A program made the translations under genes and the position numbers. The notes below the pieces were generated by a model that worked only from the letters and a program-made list of their open reading frames with translations, did not search any database and had not been told where the DNA came from. A DNA stretch of 64,000 bases from Parabacteroides sp. Marseille-P3160 (lineage in GTDB: Bacteria; Bacteroidota; Bacteroidia; Bacteroidales; Tannerellaceae): the NCBI RefSeq assembly GCF_900162725.1, contig NZ_LT799418.1:1663836-1727835 (forward strand), read 5' to 3'. This document shows, piece by piece, positions 1-9,989 of the stretch. Each line of letters begins with the position of its first letter. The stretch's first letter is position 1.

Positions 1-104
1 GCGTCGGAGACCCCGATTTCGATAAACCGTTTCACCGATTGTTCTCTCTCCAGGTCGATTATCACTCCGCCTAAATCGAAAATAATGTTTTTAATTCCCA
101 CCAT
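1..104 (-). CDS. HAD-superfamily hydrolase (partial, N-terminus only)
   Basis: Reading leftward from an ATG at 104-102, the first 34 codons are present before the window ends. They begin MVGIKNIIFDLGGVIIDLER. The motif NIIFDLGGV is HAD motif I of the subfamily IA phosphatases in which DxD is replaced by DLG, common in the YihX-like and beta-phosphoglucomutase-like groups. The substrate cannot be told from this fragment. The gap to the DUF1015 gene upstream is 67 bp on the same strand, so it may be the last gene of the serine cluster transcript. Confidence 0.75.
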   Translation of the reverse strand, partial: MVGIKNIIFDLGGVIIDLEREQSVKRFIEIGVSD

Positions 105-171
105 TCTTTCTTTTATCTTGTTTATAAAAACGGACGAGGCTGCAAAGTCTCGTCCGTTGAAATTCTATTTT

Positions 172-1422
172 TTATGATTCCAACGAATGGACTACCAGGC
201 CGGAGCGGAGCTTCGGTTCGAACCAGGTTGTCTTCGGAGGCATGATATTGCCGCTATCGGCTATATTAATCAATTGTTCCATCGACACGGGATACAAAGC
301 CAGCGCTACTCGCATTTCTCCGTTGTCCACCCGGCGTTTCAATTCGCCCAATCCACGGATTCCACCGACAAAATCGATGCGTTTATCCGAACGTAGGTCC
401 TTTATTCCAAGGATTTCGTTTAAAATCAAATCGGAAGAAATAGTTACATCCAGTACCCCGATCGGATCGTTATCGTCGAAAGTCCCCGGCTTTGCCGTCA
501 GGGAATACCATATCCCTCCCAGATAGAGAGAGAAGTTATGCAGAGCAGTCGGCTTGTAAATTCCCGCCCCTTTCTCCTCTACGGTAAAATGTTTGTTCAG
601 CCGGGATAGGAATTCAGCCTCTGTTAAACCGTTGAGATCTTTGACGACCCTATTGTAATCGATGATCGTCAGCTGGCTGGCGGGGAAACACACTGCCATA
701 AAGTAATTGTATTCCTCATCGCCCCGATGATGCGGATTCTGTTTTGCTTTTTCGGCGCCCACCAAAGCTGCGGCTGCTGAACGATGATGCCCATCGGCAA
801 TATAGAGCGAGGGGATGGTGGCAAACAACTCCGTAATGCGCCGGATGTCTTCTTCCCGGTCAATAATCCAAAATGTGTGGGAGAAGCCTTCCGGCTGCGC
901 AGTAAAATTATATTCCGGCGGAGTAGCAACATATTTCTGCACGATTGCCTCCAAGTCCGCATTGTCGGGATAGGAGAAAAAAACGGGTTCCATGTTTGCA
1001 TTCGTAATCCGTACATGCTTCATCCGGTCTTCTTCTTTGTCCCGGCGGGTAAGCTCGTGCTTTTTTATATGCCCGTCCAGATAATCCTGTACCGAAGCGC
1101 AGACCACCAGTCCGTATTGTGTATGCCCGTTCATCGTCTGGGCATAAATGTAGTATTGCTCCTTCGAGTCCTGTCTGAGCCAGCCTTTTTGTTGGAATTT
1201 CAAAAAGTTTTCCCGCGCTGTTTCATAGACGGCAGGTTCATGTTCGTCCATTCCTCTGGGAAAATCAATCTCCGGCTTGATGATATGGTATAATGATTTT
1301 TCATTTCCTTCCGCTTCCCGACGCGCCTCTTCCGAATTCAAGACATCATAAGGACGGGAAGAAACCTGCGTAACCCATTCTTTTGGGGGACGGATTCCTT
1401 TAAAAGGTTTGATAATAGCCAT
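172..1422 (-). CDS. DUF1015 family protein of the serine biosynthesis cluster
   Basis: A 416-residue protein of the DUF1015 family. The family signature ADGHHRSAAA (about residues 208-217) is intact and resembles a metal- or phosphate-binding motif. No signal peptide or membrane segment is visible, so it is probably cytosolic. It lies 14 bp downstream of serA, which itself follows serC by 3 bp, so the three probably share a transcript. In Bacteroidetes and some Firmicutes this family travels with serA and serC, which suggests a link to serine metabolism, perhaps the missing phosphoserine phosphatase step or its control. That role is inference; the enzymatic activity of the family is not established to my knowledge. 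Confidence 0.9.
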   Translation of the reverse strand: MAIIKPFKGIRPPKEWVTQVSSRPYDVLNSEEARREAEGNEKSLYHIIKPEIDFPRGMDEHEPAVYETARENFLKFQQKGWLRQDSKEQYYIYAQTMNGHTQYGLVVCASVQDYLDGHIKKHELTRRDKEEDRMKHVRITNANMEPVFFSYPDNADLEAIVQKYVATPPEYNFTAQPEGFSHTFWIIDREEDIRRITELFATIPSLYIADGHHRSAAAALVGAEKAKQNPHHRGDEEYNYFMAVCFPASQLTIIDYNRVVKDLNGLTEAEFLSRLNKHFTVEEKGAGIYKPTALHNFSLYLGGIWYSLTAKPGTFDDNDPIGVLDVTISSDLILNEILGIKDLRSDKRIDFVGGIRGLGELKRRVDNGEMRVALALYPVSMEQLINIADSGNIMPPKTTWFEPKLRSGLVVHSLES

Positions 1423-1436
1423 TTAATCAGTAAGAA

Positions 1437-2360
1437 TTATTTATTTACCCTATATTTTTGGTTCCCGTTTTTCAAGAAGTCGACGATTTGCTCTGCAGCG
1501 GCAATTCCAGCATTGATGTTGGCTTCCGCTGTCTGGGCGCCGATCTTCTTTGGAGTGCTGAAATAGCGTTCCCCGTAGTTTGCCTTCAATTCTTCATCGA
1601 TCGACGGCTTGACATCAGACAAGTATTTGAAGTCCGGACGCTCGGCAAAAGCCTTCTGTAATCCCTCTTCATCGATCACTTCCTTTCGGGCCGTATTCAG
1701 TAGAATCGCCCCTTTTGGCATGCTCTGTATCAATTTGAAACCGATCGAGCCTTTGGTTTCCGGAGTTGCCGGTATATGCAGGGATACGACCTGGCTTATC
1801 TTGAACAGTTCTTCCGTTGATTCCACCGGTTTAACTCCTTCACTCTCTATGATTGTGGAGGGGCAATAGGCGTCATAAGCATAGACCTCCATTCCGAAAC
1901 CCTTCGCGATGCGGGCTACGTTGCGCCCGACATTTCCATAGGCCAGAATTCCCAGTTTCTTTCCTTTCAATTCCGTTCCGGAAGTGCCGTTATAGAAATT
2001 ACGTACGGCATAAACCAATAATCCGAAGGCCAGCTCGGCTACAGCATTCGAATTTTGTCCCGGAGTATTCATGACGCAGACGTGCTGCGCTGTCGCCGTG
2101 TCCAAGTCTACATTATCGTAACCGGCTCCGGCACGAACAACGATTTTCAGTTGCTTGGCAGCCTTCAGAACTTCCGCGTCCACAATATCGCTGCGGACGA
2201 TCAGCGCTTCGGCGTCTTTTACGGCCTCCAGCAGTTGCGCCTTCTCCGTATATTTTTCCAACAAAACAGGTTCGAACTCCGCTTTCTCAATCACGTCGCG
2301 AATTCCTTTGACTGCTATCGCAGCAAAAGGTTTTTCTGTTGCTATAAGTATTTTTGCCAT
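1437..2360 (-). CDS. serA: D-3-phosphoglycerate dehydrogenase
   Basis: A 307-residue D-isomer-specific 2-hydroxyacid dehydrogenase of the short type without a C-terminal ACT regulatory domain. It oxidises 3-phosphoglycerate to 3-phosphohydroxypyruvate with NAD, the first step of serine synthesis. The Rossmann glycine motif LGILAYGNVGRNVA is visible near residues 135-148. The catalytic region shows VVRAGAGYDNVD and, later, NTARKEVIDEEGL with the conserved Arg. Near the C-terminus GAQTAEANINAG takes the place of the usual catalytic His/Trp region. Lack of an ACT domain suggests it is not feedback inhibited by serine through that domain. The gene follows serC by 3 bp. Confidence 0.93.
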   Translation of the reverse strand: MAKILIATEKPFAAIAVKGIRDVIEKAEFEPVLLEKYTEKAQLLEAVKDAEALIVRSDIVDAEVLKAAKQLKIVVRAGAGYDNVDLDTATAQHVCVMNTPGQNSNAVAELAFGLLVYAVRNFYNGTSGTELKGKKLGILAYGNVGRNVARIAKGFGMEVYAYDAYCPSTIIESEGVKPVESTEELFKISQVVSLHIPATPETKGSIGFKLIQSMPKGAILLNTARKEVIDEEGLQKAFAERPDFKYLSDVKPSIDEELKANYGERYFSTPKKIGAQTAEANINAGIAAAEQIVDFLKNGNQKYRVNK

Positions 2361-2363
2361 TGT

Positions 2364-3431
2364 TTAATGTTGTTGTTCAAACTCTTTCATTGTCTCTACC
2401 AATGCTTCCACACTGCTTTTCGGCAGGGCGTTGTATAAAGAGGCGCGGAAACCGCCTACCGAACGGTGTCCTTTGATTCCGACCATCCCCTTGGCTGCAG
2501 CAAAGTTTGCAAAATCAGCTTCCAGTTCCTTATATTCTTCCTTCAGGACAAAGCATACATTCATCAGGGAGCGGTCTTCCGGTACGGCGGTTCCCACGAA
2601 CAATTTGTTCCGGTCGATCTCATCATATAAAATAGCCGCCTTCACCTCGTTCTTCTTTTGAAGAGCCTTGATGCCTCCCTGTTCCTTGTACCATTTCAAT
2701 GTCTGCAAAGCAGCATAGATAGCCACTACCGGAGGGGTGTTGAACATGGATTTGCTGTCGATATGCGTCTGGTAGTTCAGCATCGTCGGAATCGGACGTT
2801 CCACTTTCCCCAGTGCATCCGTACGTATGATTGCCAGGGTAACGCCGGCCGGAGCCAGATTCTTTTGCGCTCCTGCATAAATCAATTCATATTTGGAAAC
2901 GTCCACCGGACGGGAGAATATATCGGAAGACATATCGGAAATCAAAGGAATCGATACATTCGGGTCCTCGTGAAGTTCCGTTCCGTAGATCGTATTGTTT
3001 GTCGTGATATGGAAGTATTCCGAACCGGCGGAGATCGTATAATCTTTAGGAATGTAAGTGTAATTTTTGTTTTTGGAGGAAGCAACGACATCTACTTCAC
3101 CGAAGAACTTTGCCTCTTTGATGGCTTTGGAAGCCCATACGCCGGTGTCCAGATAAGAGGCTTTCTTGTTCAGGAAATTGAAGGGAGCCATGCAAAACTG
3201 AAGGCTGGCACCACCGCCAAGGAAGAGGACTTCATAGCCGGAAGGAATATCCAACAGCTCTTTGATCAACTCTTGCGCTTCGTCATTGACGGCAATGAAT
3301 TCTTTACTGCGATGTGAGATTTCAAGTAGAGATAATCCTGTGTTTGCGAAGTTTTCAACTGCTGCTGCAGTGTTTTTAATTGTATATTCACTTAGAATAG
3401 ACGGACCTGCATAAAAATTATGCTTTTTCAT
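2364..3431 (-). CDS. serC: Phosphoserine aminotransferase
   Basis: A 355-residue class V PLP aminotransferase that converts 3-phosphohydroxypyruvate and glutamate to phosphoserine; it also serves pyridoxal phosphate synthesis in many bacteria. It starts [13 protein letters not shown], the usual SerC opening. The PLP lysine lies in [17 protein letters not shown] (about residues 184-200). The end [17 protein letters not shown] is the substrate-phosphate binding tail typical of the family. Length matches the family. It is the first gene of the leftward serC-serA-DUF1015 unit. Upstream (3499-3506, minus strand) is a -7-like box TACATTCG, a variant of the Bacteroidetes consensus with no matching -33, so the promoter is uncertain. 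Confidence 0.95.
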   Translation of the reverse strand: MKKHNFYAGPSILSEYTIKNTAAAVENFANTGLSLLEISHRSKEFIAVNDEAQELIKELLDIPSGYEVLFLGGGASLQFCMAPFNFLNKKASYLDTGVWASKAIKEAKFFGEVDVVASSKNKNYTYIPKDYTISAGSEYFHITTNNTIYGTELHEDPNVSIPLISDMSSDIFSRPVDVSKYELIYAGAQKNLAPAGVTLAIIRTDALGKVERPIPTMLNYQTHIDSKSMFNTPPVVAIYAALQTLKWYKEQGGIKALQKKNEVKAAILYDEIDRNKLFVGTAVPEDRSLMNVCFVLKEEYKELEADFANFAAAKGMVGIKGHRSVGGFRASLYNALPKSSVEALVETMKEFEQQH

Positions 3432-3552
3432 TGCAAAATGTATTAAATGTTAATAAAGAAATTCATTTTTACCGAATTTTGATTGTGCTATGAGTGTACG
3501 AATGTACGTCTTTTTTCTCAATACTATATGTTTGGAGGTGACTTTTCAACAG

Positions 3553-4833
3553 TCACTTATATCGGTCGCCCCACAGGTGGTGCATCTGGTCTATTAACTT
3601 TTGTTCAGCCGGATTGGATTGTCCTTCCCACAAACGTTGGTCTTTCACTTCTTTAGGTAGATATTCCTGTCGGATAAAATGTCCGGGGAAATCGTGGGCA
3701 TATTGGTATTCCTTTCCGTAATCCAATTCTTTCATCAACTGGGTAGGAGCGTTGCGCAGGTGGAGCGGAACCGGCAGGTTGCCTGTTTCGTTCACCAAAG
3801 CGATCGCTTTGTCGATAGAGAGATAAGCCGAATTGCTTTTGGGACTGCAGGCAAGGTATACCGTTGTTTCCGCCAGGATGATCCGTCCTTCCGGCCAGCC
3901 GATTTTCTTCAGTGCGTCGAAACAGGCGTTCGCCAGAAGCAGAGCGTTCGGGTTGGCCAGTCCGATATCCTCGGAAGCCAGAATCAGCAGACGGCGGGCG
4001 ATGAATTCCGGATCCTCTCCTCCGGCTACCATCCGCGCCAACCAATAGATTGCGGCGTCCGGGTCGCTTCCACGTACCGATTTGATGAATGCGGAGATGA
4101 TATCGTAATGCATTTCTCCTCCCTTGTCATATGCCGCCGGATTCTCCTGTAGACGTTCGACTACTTTGGCGTCGGTGATTTCAACCGCATCTTTCGGATT
4201 TTCTGCGGATACGACTAACTCCAGAATATTCAGCAGTTTCCGGGCATCCCCTCCCGAATAACGGAGTAGGGCGTTGGTCTCGGTCAACCGGATTTTCCGT
4301 TCTTTCAATATGATATCTTCCATAATGGCGCGGTGAAGCAGTTCCAACAAATCCTCTTTTCCCAATGATTTCAAAACATAGACCTGGCAGCGGGAGAGGA
4401 GGGGACGGATCACTTCAAAGGAAGGGTTTTCCGTCGTGGCGCCGATCAGGGTGACAATTCCTTTTTCTACGGCATTCAAGAGTGAATCTTGTTGGGACTT
4501 GCTGAAGCGGTGAATTTCGTCGATGAAGAGGATGGGGGCAGCGGTCGTATCGAAAAAACGGTTGCTTTGCGCCCTGTCAATGACCTCGCGTACGTCTTTT
4601 ACTCCCGAGTTGATGGCGCTAAGCGTATAGAACGGCGTTTCCAATTTGGAGGCGACAATTTGTGCCAACGTCGTTTTGCCTACCCCCGGAGGTCCCCATA
4701 AGATAAAGGAAGGTACGTGCCCCGCTTCGATCATTTTCCGAAGTACGGCGCCCGGCCCCACCAAGTGCTTTTGTCCGATGTATTCATCCAGTGTTTTGGG
4801 GCGTAATCTTTCTGCTAAAGGTTGACTTATCAT
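3553..4833 (-). CDS. rarA: Replication-associated recombination protein A (AAA+ ATPase)
   Basis: A 426-residue MgsA/RarA/WRNIP1 family AAA+ ATPase, related to clamp-loader ATPases and acting at stalled replication forks. Walker A is GPPGVGKTT near residue 48, Walker B is [10 protein letters not shown] near residue 103, and sensor 1 is [12 protein letters not shown]. The C-terminal half shows the MgsA signature [12 protein letters not shown] and [13 protein letters not shown]. Length is normal. It is transcribed leftward with a 121-bp gap before serC and 57 bp after the antiporter gene, so it may have its own promoter. Confidence 0.95.
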   Translation of the reverse strand: MISQPLAERLRPKTLDEYIGQKHLVGPGAVLRKMIEAGHVPSFILWGPPGVGKTTLAQIVASKLETPFYTLSAINSGVKDVREVIDRAQSNRFFDTTAAPILFIDEIHRFSKSQQDSLLNAVEKGIVTLIGATTENPSFEVIRPLLSRCQVYVLKSLGKEDLLELLHRAIMEDIILKERKIRLTETNALLRYSGGDARKLLNILELVVSAENPKDAVEITDAKVVERLQENPAAYDKGGEMHYDIISAFIKSVRGSDPDAAIYWLARMVAGGEDPEFIARRLLILASEDIGLANPNALLLANACFDALKKIGWPEGRIILAETTVYLACSPKSNSAYLSIDKAIALVNETGNLPVPLHLRNAPTQLMKELDYGKEYQYAHDFPGHFIRQEYLPKEVKDQRLWEGQSNPAEQKLIDQMHHLWGDRYK

Positions 4834-4890
4834 ATACGCAAAAGTCGGGATAAATATTCAGTATTCAAAACAAAAAACGAGGGCAAACCA

Positions 4891-7161
4891 TCAGCTTGCC
4901 TTATTCTCATATTGCTGAAGCAAATTGGCCAACTGCTTCTTCTCTCCTGCCAAAGTCAGCACGTCTCCTTCCAGAAGCACAGTGTCGGCGGCGAAGTCGG
5001 TCAGGTATTCGTTATTGCGGCTGATACCGATGATCATGCATTCGGTTTTCTCACGCAGCTTCAGGTCGCGTATCGAACGGTTAAGCAGAGGAGAGTTAGA
5101 TTCAATGACTAATTGACCCAGTCCCACCTGGTGTTGCGGGATGACCAGTTCATTCATCTCACGGTTTTTGTCTTCGATGGCGTTGGTGAACTTCTGTATA
5201 TTCTCGTCCGTGCCGGCCAGAATGATGCGGTCGAATGGATACAGCCGGTCGTTTGCCGTCGGAATATTGATCTTTTGCGCCCCGCGGATGATGCTGACGA
5301 TATTCACTCCGGTTTCTTGCTTGAAGTTTAATTCAGCGAGGGTTTTGCCTATCCGGCAGGAATTCGGCGGAACTTCAATTTCTTCTATATGTATGTTCAT
5401 TCGCAGCAGTTGGTCTTTGGTCTGGAGATTGATTGTCCGTTTGCTGTCTTCTATCCGCTCTTTGCGGTGAAGATTGTCGAGGAATTTCTGTTCCATCCTT
5501 TTTGACTGGATGCCGAAGCCCTGGATGAAAGAAATTGCAATAGCGATTAACCCTGAGATCACCAGCAGAAGAGATGTTGCTTGGGGGAACAGGGGGATCA
5601 GGACAAAGAAAACGAGAATGACGCAAACACCGAAGCGAAGGAGCGTCAAGGCGATCAGAACCGCTTTATTGAGGTGGTTGTCTTCCCATAATTCTTTGAA
5701 TTCCCTGGTTTTGTTTTTACGTTTCATGATCCCACTCATGAAGGGCGCCATGATAAGTAAGGTAACCAGGGCATAGAGAAGCGATCCCCAGATGTCCGGA
5801 ATATAGGATGTAATCACTGGTTTCAGGAACTTTCGGGCGATAAAAAGGATGGCCAGCGATAAGGAAAAATAGACGGATACGTAAACCAGCACATTCCGGA
5901 GAATTTTCTGCCATGAATTGTGTTTTATAACGTTTTTTTGGTTGGAAGCGGCATATCCTATAATCAGTTTATTCCATCCCTTGGGGATGCGGGCCTCGAT
6001 AAAGTCGGAAATCGGATTCGCAGCCCGGATGAAGTAAGGGGTTGTGAATGTGGTGATGACTGACACAGCCACAATAACGGGGTAAATATAGTCGCTGATT
6101 ACGCCCAGTTGCATTCCGAGGGTGGCGATGATAAAGGAGAATTCGCCGATTTGCGCCAGGCTGAAACCGGCATGGAGCGAATCGTTGAGCCCTTGCCCCG
6201 ATGCCAGGACTCCCAGAGTGGCGAAGATAACGCGCCCGATTAGTACGACAACGGTCAGTATCAGGATCGGAACGGCATATTCGACAATCACTTCCGGAGC
6301 GATCATCATGCCGACGGATACGAAGAACACGGCGCCGAACAGGTTTTTAAGTGGCTCGATGAGATGTTCGATATGTCTGGCCTCAATTGTTTCAGCCAGT
6401 ATGGAGCCCATGATGAAAGCTCCCAATGCCGCTGAAAAGCCTACGGCATCGGCAAACCAGACCATCCCGAGGCAGAGGGCGACTGAAATAACCAGTAAGG
6501 TTTCGTCGTTCATGTGGGCTTTCAGTTTCTTCAGGATAGTAGGGATCAGGTAGATGCCGACGATAAACCAGATCAGAATGAAGAAGAGTAGTTTGAGTAT
6601 GTTGTCGATCAGCTCCATACCCTCGAAATGTTTGCTGACCGCAAGGGTGGTGAACAGTACCATCATCAGAATCGCGGCAAGGTCTTCCACGATCAGCATC
6701 CCGAAAACGATGCCGGCGAACTTCTTCTTCTGCAATCCCATATCGACAAATGCTTTAATGATGATCGTCGTGGATGACATGGAGAGCATGCCGCCGAGGA
6801 AAAGGCTTTCGATATTGGTCCAACCCATTAGCTGCCCGACAATATATCCGATCGTAATCATCGATCCCATGTTGATGGCTGTTGCGATGGAGGCTGTCCC
6901 GCCTACCGCTATCAGTTTTTTAAAACTGAATTCGAGTCCCAGGGCAAAAAGCAGGAAAATGACTCCTATTTCCGCCCATTGGGAGATGTTGGCCGGGTCG
7001 GCTACGGAAGGTAGCAGCATGAAATGGGGGCTTATCAAAAGACCTGCGACAATATACCCTAAGACGACCGGCTGTTTTATCAGTTTGAATAATACAGTAA
7101 CAATACCGGCTGTAATTAGGATAAGAGCCAAGTCGGTGACAAGAGTTGGTAAATGTGACAT
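4891..7161 (-). CDS. KefB-type cation:proton antiporter with C-terminal regulatory domains
   Basis: A 756-residue CPA2-family monovalent cation:proton antiporter. Residues 1-385 form the Na/H exchanger membrane domain of about 12-13 helices, starting MSHLPTLVTDLALILITAG. A second group of four hydrophobic segments follows (about 425-560). The soluble C-terminus (about 590-750) carries two TrkA-C/RCK-C-like modules (NSCRIGKTLAEL and LLNRSIRDLKLRE), which usually sense ligands or nucleotides and gate transport. No full RCK-N NAD-binding domain is seen. It probably exchanges K+ or Na+ for protons across the inner membrane. A -7 box TATTTTTG sits on the minus strand at 7214-7221, about 50 bp before the start, without a clear -33. 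Confidence 0.88.
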   Translation of the reverse strand: MSHLPTLVTDLALILITAGIVTVLFKLIKQPVVLGYIVAGLLISPHFMLLPSVADPANISQWAEIGVIFLLFALGLEFSFKKLIAVGGTASIATAINMGSMITIGYIVGQLMGWTNIESLFLGGMLSMSSTTIIIKAFVDMGLQKKKFAGIVFGMLIVEDLAAILMMVLFTTLAVSKHFEGMELIDNILKLLFFILIWFIVGIYLIPTILKKLKAHMNDETLLVISVALCLGMVWFADAVGFSAALGAFIMGSILAETIEARHIEHLIEPLKNLFGAVFFVSVGMMIAPEVIVEYAVPILILTVVVLIGRVIFATLGVLASGQGLNDSLHAGFSLAQIGEFSFIIATLGMQLGVISDYIYPVIVAVSVITTFTTPYFIRAANPISDFIEARIPKGWNKLIIGYAASNQKNVIKHNSWQKILRNVLVYVSVYFSLSLAILFIARKFLKPVITSYIPDIWGSLLYALVTLLIMAPFMSGIMKRKNKTREFKELWEDNHLNKAVLIALTLLRFGVCVILVFFVLIPLFPQATSLLLVISGLIAIAISFIQGFGIQSKRMEQKFLDNLHRKERIEDSKRTINLQTKDQLLRMNIHIEEIEVPPNSCRIGKTLAELNFKQETGVNIVSIIRGAQKINIPTANDRLYPFDRIILAGTDENIQKFTNAIEDKNREMNELVIPQHQVGLGQLVIESNSPLLNRSIRDLKLREKTECMIIGISRNNEYLTDFAADTVLLEGDVLTLAGEKKQLANLLQQYENKAS

Positions 7162-7368
7162 AAGCTATGTTGTGTTGATTTTTTAATGGGCAATAAATGT
7201 CTGCCCCGTCGAACAAAAATAGCAAAAATGGAGGATTTATGGGTTCGTATTTTCCTTATTTGTGTTTTTTATGGCATTTTTTAACGATTTGGGGCTTACT
7301 ATGGATTTTTATTGTATATTCGCTTTTAAATAATCAATTTATTTATCACTAAATAAAATGTAAAAGTT

Positions 7369-7791
7369 ATGGGATTTGTAAAAGAATTTAAGGAGTTTGC
7401 TATGCGGGGAAATGTCCTCGATATGGCGATAGGTATCATTATTGGTGGCGCTTTCGGGAAGATCGTCTCTTCGCTTGTGGGAGATTTGATCATGCCGGTC
7501 ATCGGTTTGCTTGTTGGAGGCGTTAACTTCACGGATCTGAGAATCATACTGAAAGATGCAGTCGTGGAAGCCGGGCAAACAGTAACGCCAGAGGTCTCTA
7601 TTAACTATGGTAATTTCCTTCAGGTTACTTTTGACTTCATCATCGTCGCCTTTGCAATCTTTCTTTTGGTGAAGGGAGTGAACACCCTGAAGAAGAAACA
7701 GGAGGCTCCTGCGCCTGCACCGGCCGCCCCGCCTGAAGACATCACTTTATTAAAGGAGATTCGTGACCTGTTGAAGGAAAAGAATAAATAG
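7369..7791 (+). CDS. mscL: Large-conductance mechanosensitive channel
   Basis: A 140-residue MscL homologue, an inner-membrane pore that opens on osmotic downshock. It starts [20 protein letters not shown], the conserved amphipathic N-terminal helix. TM1 follows ([20 protein letters not shown]) with the gate glycines and alanines, then the periplasmic loop and TM2 ([16 protein letters not shown]). The C-terminal cytoplasmic helix [12 protein letters not shown] is present after a proline/alanine-rich linker. Length is normal. A -7-like box TATATTCG lies at 7315-7322; its -33 is not convincing. Confidence 0.97.
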   Translation: MGFVKEFKEFAMRGNVLDMAIGIIIGGAFGKIVSSLVGDLIMPVIGLLVGGVNFTDLRIILKDAVVEAGQTVTPEVSINYGNFLQVTFDFIIVAFAIFLLVKGVNTLKKKQEAPAPAPAAPPEDITLLKEIRDLLKEKNK

Positions 7792-7868
7792 ATCGTCTAT
7801 TTTGAGGGAACATAATGAATGGACTGTTGTTATTAGTATATAACCAATAAAAAAGAAAGGATTAATCT

Positions 7869-8351
7869 ATGTTAAGCGAAAAAATGCAAAAAGCACTAAA
7901 TGATCAGATTGCCGCAGAGATGTGGTCTTCTAACCTGTATTTATCCATGTCGATTCATTTTGCGATATTGGGATATTCCGGTTTTACTTCCTGGTTGAAA
8001 AGACAATCCCTGGAAGAGTTGGAGCATGCACATAAAATTATAGATTATGTGGTTGACCGGGGTGGTACGCCTGTCGTTTCGGAGATAAGTGTGGTTCCCG
8101 ATGGTTATGGTAGTGCCTTGGAGATATTTGAGCATGTCTATGAACACGAGGTCAAAGTTTCCAAAATGATTGATGATCTTGATGATTTGGCCTTGGCCGA
8201 GAATGATAAAGCCACACAAGACTTTTTAAGATGGTTTATTCATGAACAAGTGGAGGAAGAATCTTCATCTAAGGCCATCGTAGACAAGATCAGATTGTCC
8301 GGAGGCGAACAATTCTTGTGGTTTGTCGATAATTCATTGAATACGAAATAA
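7869..8351 (+). CDS. ftnA: Ferritin
   Basis: A 160-residue non-haem ferritin of the prokaryotic FtnA type, which oxidises Fe(II) and stores it in a 24-subunit cytosolic shell. The ferroxidase ligands are visible: Glu in AAEMWSSNLYLS (helix A), the E-x-x-H motif in LEELEHAHKI (helix B), Glu in YEHEVKVSKMID (helix C) and Gln/Glu in FIHEQVEEESS (helix D). It lies 77 bp after mscL, has a purine-rich ribosome site (aagaaagg) and ends at a strong terminator. Next to a peroxiredoxin, it fits an iron and oxidative-stress neighbourhood. Confidence 0.96.
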   Translation: MLSEKMQKALNDQIAAEMWSSNLYLSMSIHFAILGYSGFTSWLKRQSLEELEHAHKIIDYVVDRGGTPVVSEISVVPDGYGSALEIFEHVYEHEVKVSKMIDDLDDLALAENDKATQDFLRWFIHEQVEEESSSKAIVDKIRLSGGEQFLWFVDNSLNTK

Positions 8352-8371
8352 TTTTTTTGAATTTTATCTCT

Positions 8372-8420
8372 AAAAGAAGGAGAGTGAGCCGAGAGGACAT
8401 CATTCTCCTTCTTTTTTTTT
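8372..8420 (+). terminator. Rho-independent terminator after ferritin
   Basis: A perfect 12-bp stem (8372-8383 pairing with 8404-8415) with a 20-base loop, running into a run of T. It starts 21 bp after the ferritin stop and separates it from the peroxiredoxin gene. Confidence 0.9.
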
Positions 8421-8550
8421 GACCGACCGACTTACGGATCTATTATTTGATCCCTTTCCATGAGGAAATCAACTTGATGGTATTGATATTATCTATATCT
8501 CTATAAATACTATCCATTGCATTTTTTAGGATTGTCTGGATAGGCTTTCG

Positions 8551-8558
8551 TAGATTTG
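8551..8558 (+). promoter_or_regulatory. -7 box of the peroxiredoxin promoter
   Basis: TAGATTTG matches the Bacteroidetes -7 consensus TAnnTTTG, 37 bp before the start codon at 8595. A TTG at 8532-8534 is only 16 bp upstream, shorter than the usual 19-21, so the -33 box is doubtful. Confidence 0.5.
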
Positions 8559-8594
8559 TGTCAGATAAAAAAACAAGAACTGAAAAGTTAAATT

Positions 8595-9224
8595 ATGAAG
8601 TCACTAATTAGGAAAAAAGCGCCGGTATTCAAAGCTCCGGCAGTCATTAACGGCAATGAGATTGTTTCAGATTTTTCATTAGAACAGTACATTGGGAAAA
8701 AGTATGTTGTCTTTTTCTTCTATCCAATGGACTTTACATTTGTTTGTCCGACAGAACTACACGCTTTTCAGGAAAAACTAACCGAATTCGAAAAACGTAA
8801 TGTCGCTTTGGTTGCTTGTTCGGTTGATTCCGAGCAATCACATTTTGCTTGGTTGCATCAGGAAAAAAATAAAGGGGGTATTAAAGGGGTTACCTATCCG
8901 ATCGTTTCTGATTTCACCAAAACGATTTCACAAAATTATGGCGTTTTAGCCGCCGATTATTTAACTGTTGAAGGAACTTCCGTTTGCATAGGTGAACCGG
9001 TTGCATACAGAGGTTTGTTCCTGATCGATAAGAAAGGAATTATACGTCATGCTACGATTAACGATCTGCCTTTGGGTAGAAATGTGGAAGAAGTATTGCG
9101 TACGGTAGATGCATTGCAGCATTTTGAAGAGTATGGCGAAGTTTGTCCGGCTAACTGGTCAAAAGGCAAAGATGCATTGAAAGCATCAAACGAAAGTGTT
9201 GCTGACTATCTAAGTCACCACTAA
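8595..9224 (+). CDS. Peroxiredoxin (AhpC/TSA family, 2-Cys type)
   Basis: A 209-residue typical 2-Cys peroxiredoxin that reduces hydrogen peroxide and organic peroxides in the cytosol. The peroxidatic cysteine lies in FYPMDFTFVCPTELHAF (about residue 52) and the resolving cysteine in YGEVCPANWSKG (about residue 178). The catalytic Arg is in DLPLGRNVEEVLR. Length is slightly above AhpC (about 187) and closer to the Prx1 class. No ahpF lies next to it, so the reductant is unknown. The gene stands alone with its own probable promoter and a downstream terminator. Confidence 0.93.
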   Translation: MKSLIRKKAPVFKAPAVINGNEIVSDFSLEQYIGKKYVVFFFYPMDFTFVCPTELHAFQEKLTEFEKRNVALVACSVDSEQSHFAWLHQEKNKGGIKGVTYPIVSDFTKTISQNYGVLAADYLTVEGTSVCIGEPVAYRGLFLIDKKGIIRHATINDLPLGRNVEEVLRTVDALQHFEEYGEVCPANWSKGKDALKASNESVADYLSHH

Positions 9225-9256
9225 AAGACTAATAGAAGAGTGAGTAGAGTTTTTTT

Positions 9257-9295
9257 GATAGTCCTTGGGATGTGAATCTCGAGGCTATTTTTTTT
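9257..9295 (+). terminator. Probable terminator after the peroxiredoxin gene
   Basis: An imperfect hairpin (left arm from 9258, right arm ending near 9287, with single-base bulges) followed by a run of T at 9287-9295. Weaker than the ferritin terminator. Confidence 0.55.
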
Positions 9296-9387
9296 ATGCC
9301 TGTCTTTTGATTTCATCGGTCTTTTAATTCTTTAAATCAGGAAATAATCCTATCTTCGTTGCTATATAAACTTAAAACAATATAATT

Positions 9388-9924
9388 ATGAAAGCAATCA
9401 GTAGTGCACCCCTCCGGGGCGTGTTGTCTATATTATTAGGACTGGCATTGATTATCTGGCCGGAAACGGCGATCACATACCTGGTGATTACCCTTGGAGT
9501 CTTGTTTATCCTTCCGGGTATATTTTCCCTGATCTCTTATTTTACCCGTCCGAAAGAGCTGGTTGGTTCACGTTTTCCGATCGAAGGAGCAGGAAGCATC
9601 TTGCTCGGTATCTGGCTCGTGGCGATGCCCGCTTTCTTTGTCAATATCGTGATGTATGTATTGGGAGCCTGCTTGTTGATTGCGGGGATCCAACAGTTTT
9701 TCACCTTATTGAGGGCACGGAAGTATTACTGGGTGCCTTGGGGATTGTATGTGATACCTTCCCTGTTACTTATTACGGGTATTATTGTGTTGTTGAACCC
9801 GTTTGATACAGCTTCGGCGGTCTTCATTGTTTTCGGCATTGCGATCGTTGCCTATGGCGTCAGTGAACTGGTCAACTGGTATCGGTTCCGTCCGCAGACA
9901 GCAAAAGTGATCGATAATTATTAA
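9388..9924 (+). CDS. DUF308 / HdeD-like membrane protein
   Basis: A 178-residue integral membrane protein of the DUF308 family, whose best-known member is the acid-stress protein HdeD. Six hydrophobic segments are visible, arranged as three similar pairs, for example GVLSILLGLALIIWP, GAGSILLGIWLVAMPA and PSLLLITGIIVLLNP; the repeated G-x-x-x-I-L-x-G-x-x-L-x-x-x-P pattern is the family hallmark. Its function in Bacteroidetes is unknown. A TATCTTCG box just upstream could be a variant -7 element. It is 65 bp before the next gene on the same strand. Confidence 0.88.
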   Translation: MKAISSAPLRGVLSILLGLALIIWPETAITYLVITLGVLFILPGIFSLISYFTRPKELVGSRFPIEGAGSILLGIWLVAMPAFFVNIVMYVLGACLLIAGIQQFFTLLRARKYYWVPWGLYVIPSLLLITGIIVLLNPFDTASAVFIVFGIAIVAYGVSELVNWYRFRPQTAKVIDNY

Positions 9925-9989
9925 TGGGTGAGAACCCAATAAATACCCCCGGCTTCCGTTATGTGTTTAGTATGTTTAACTGACGGGAT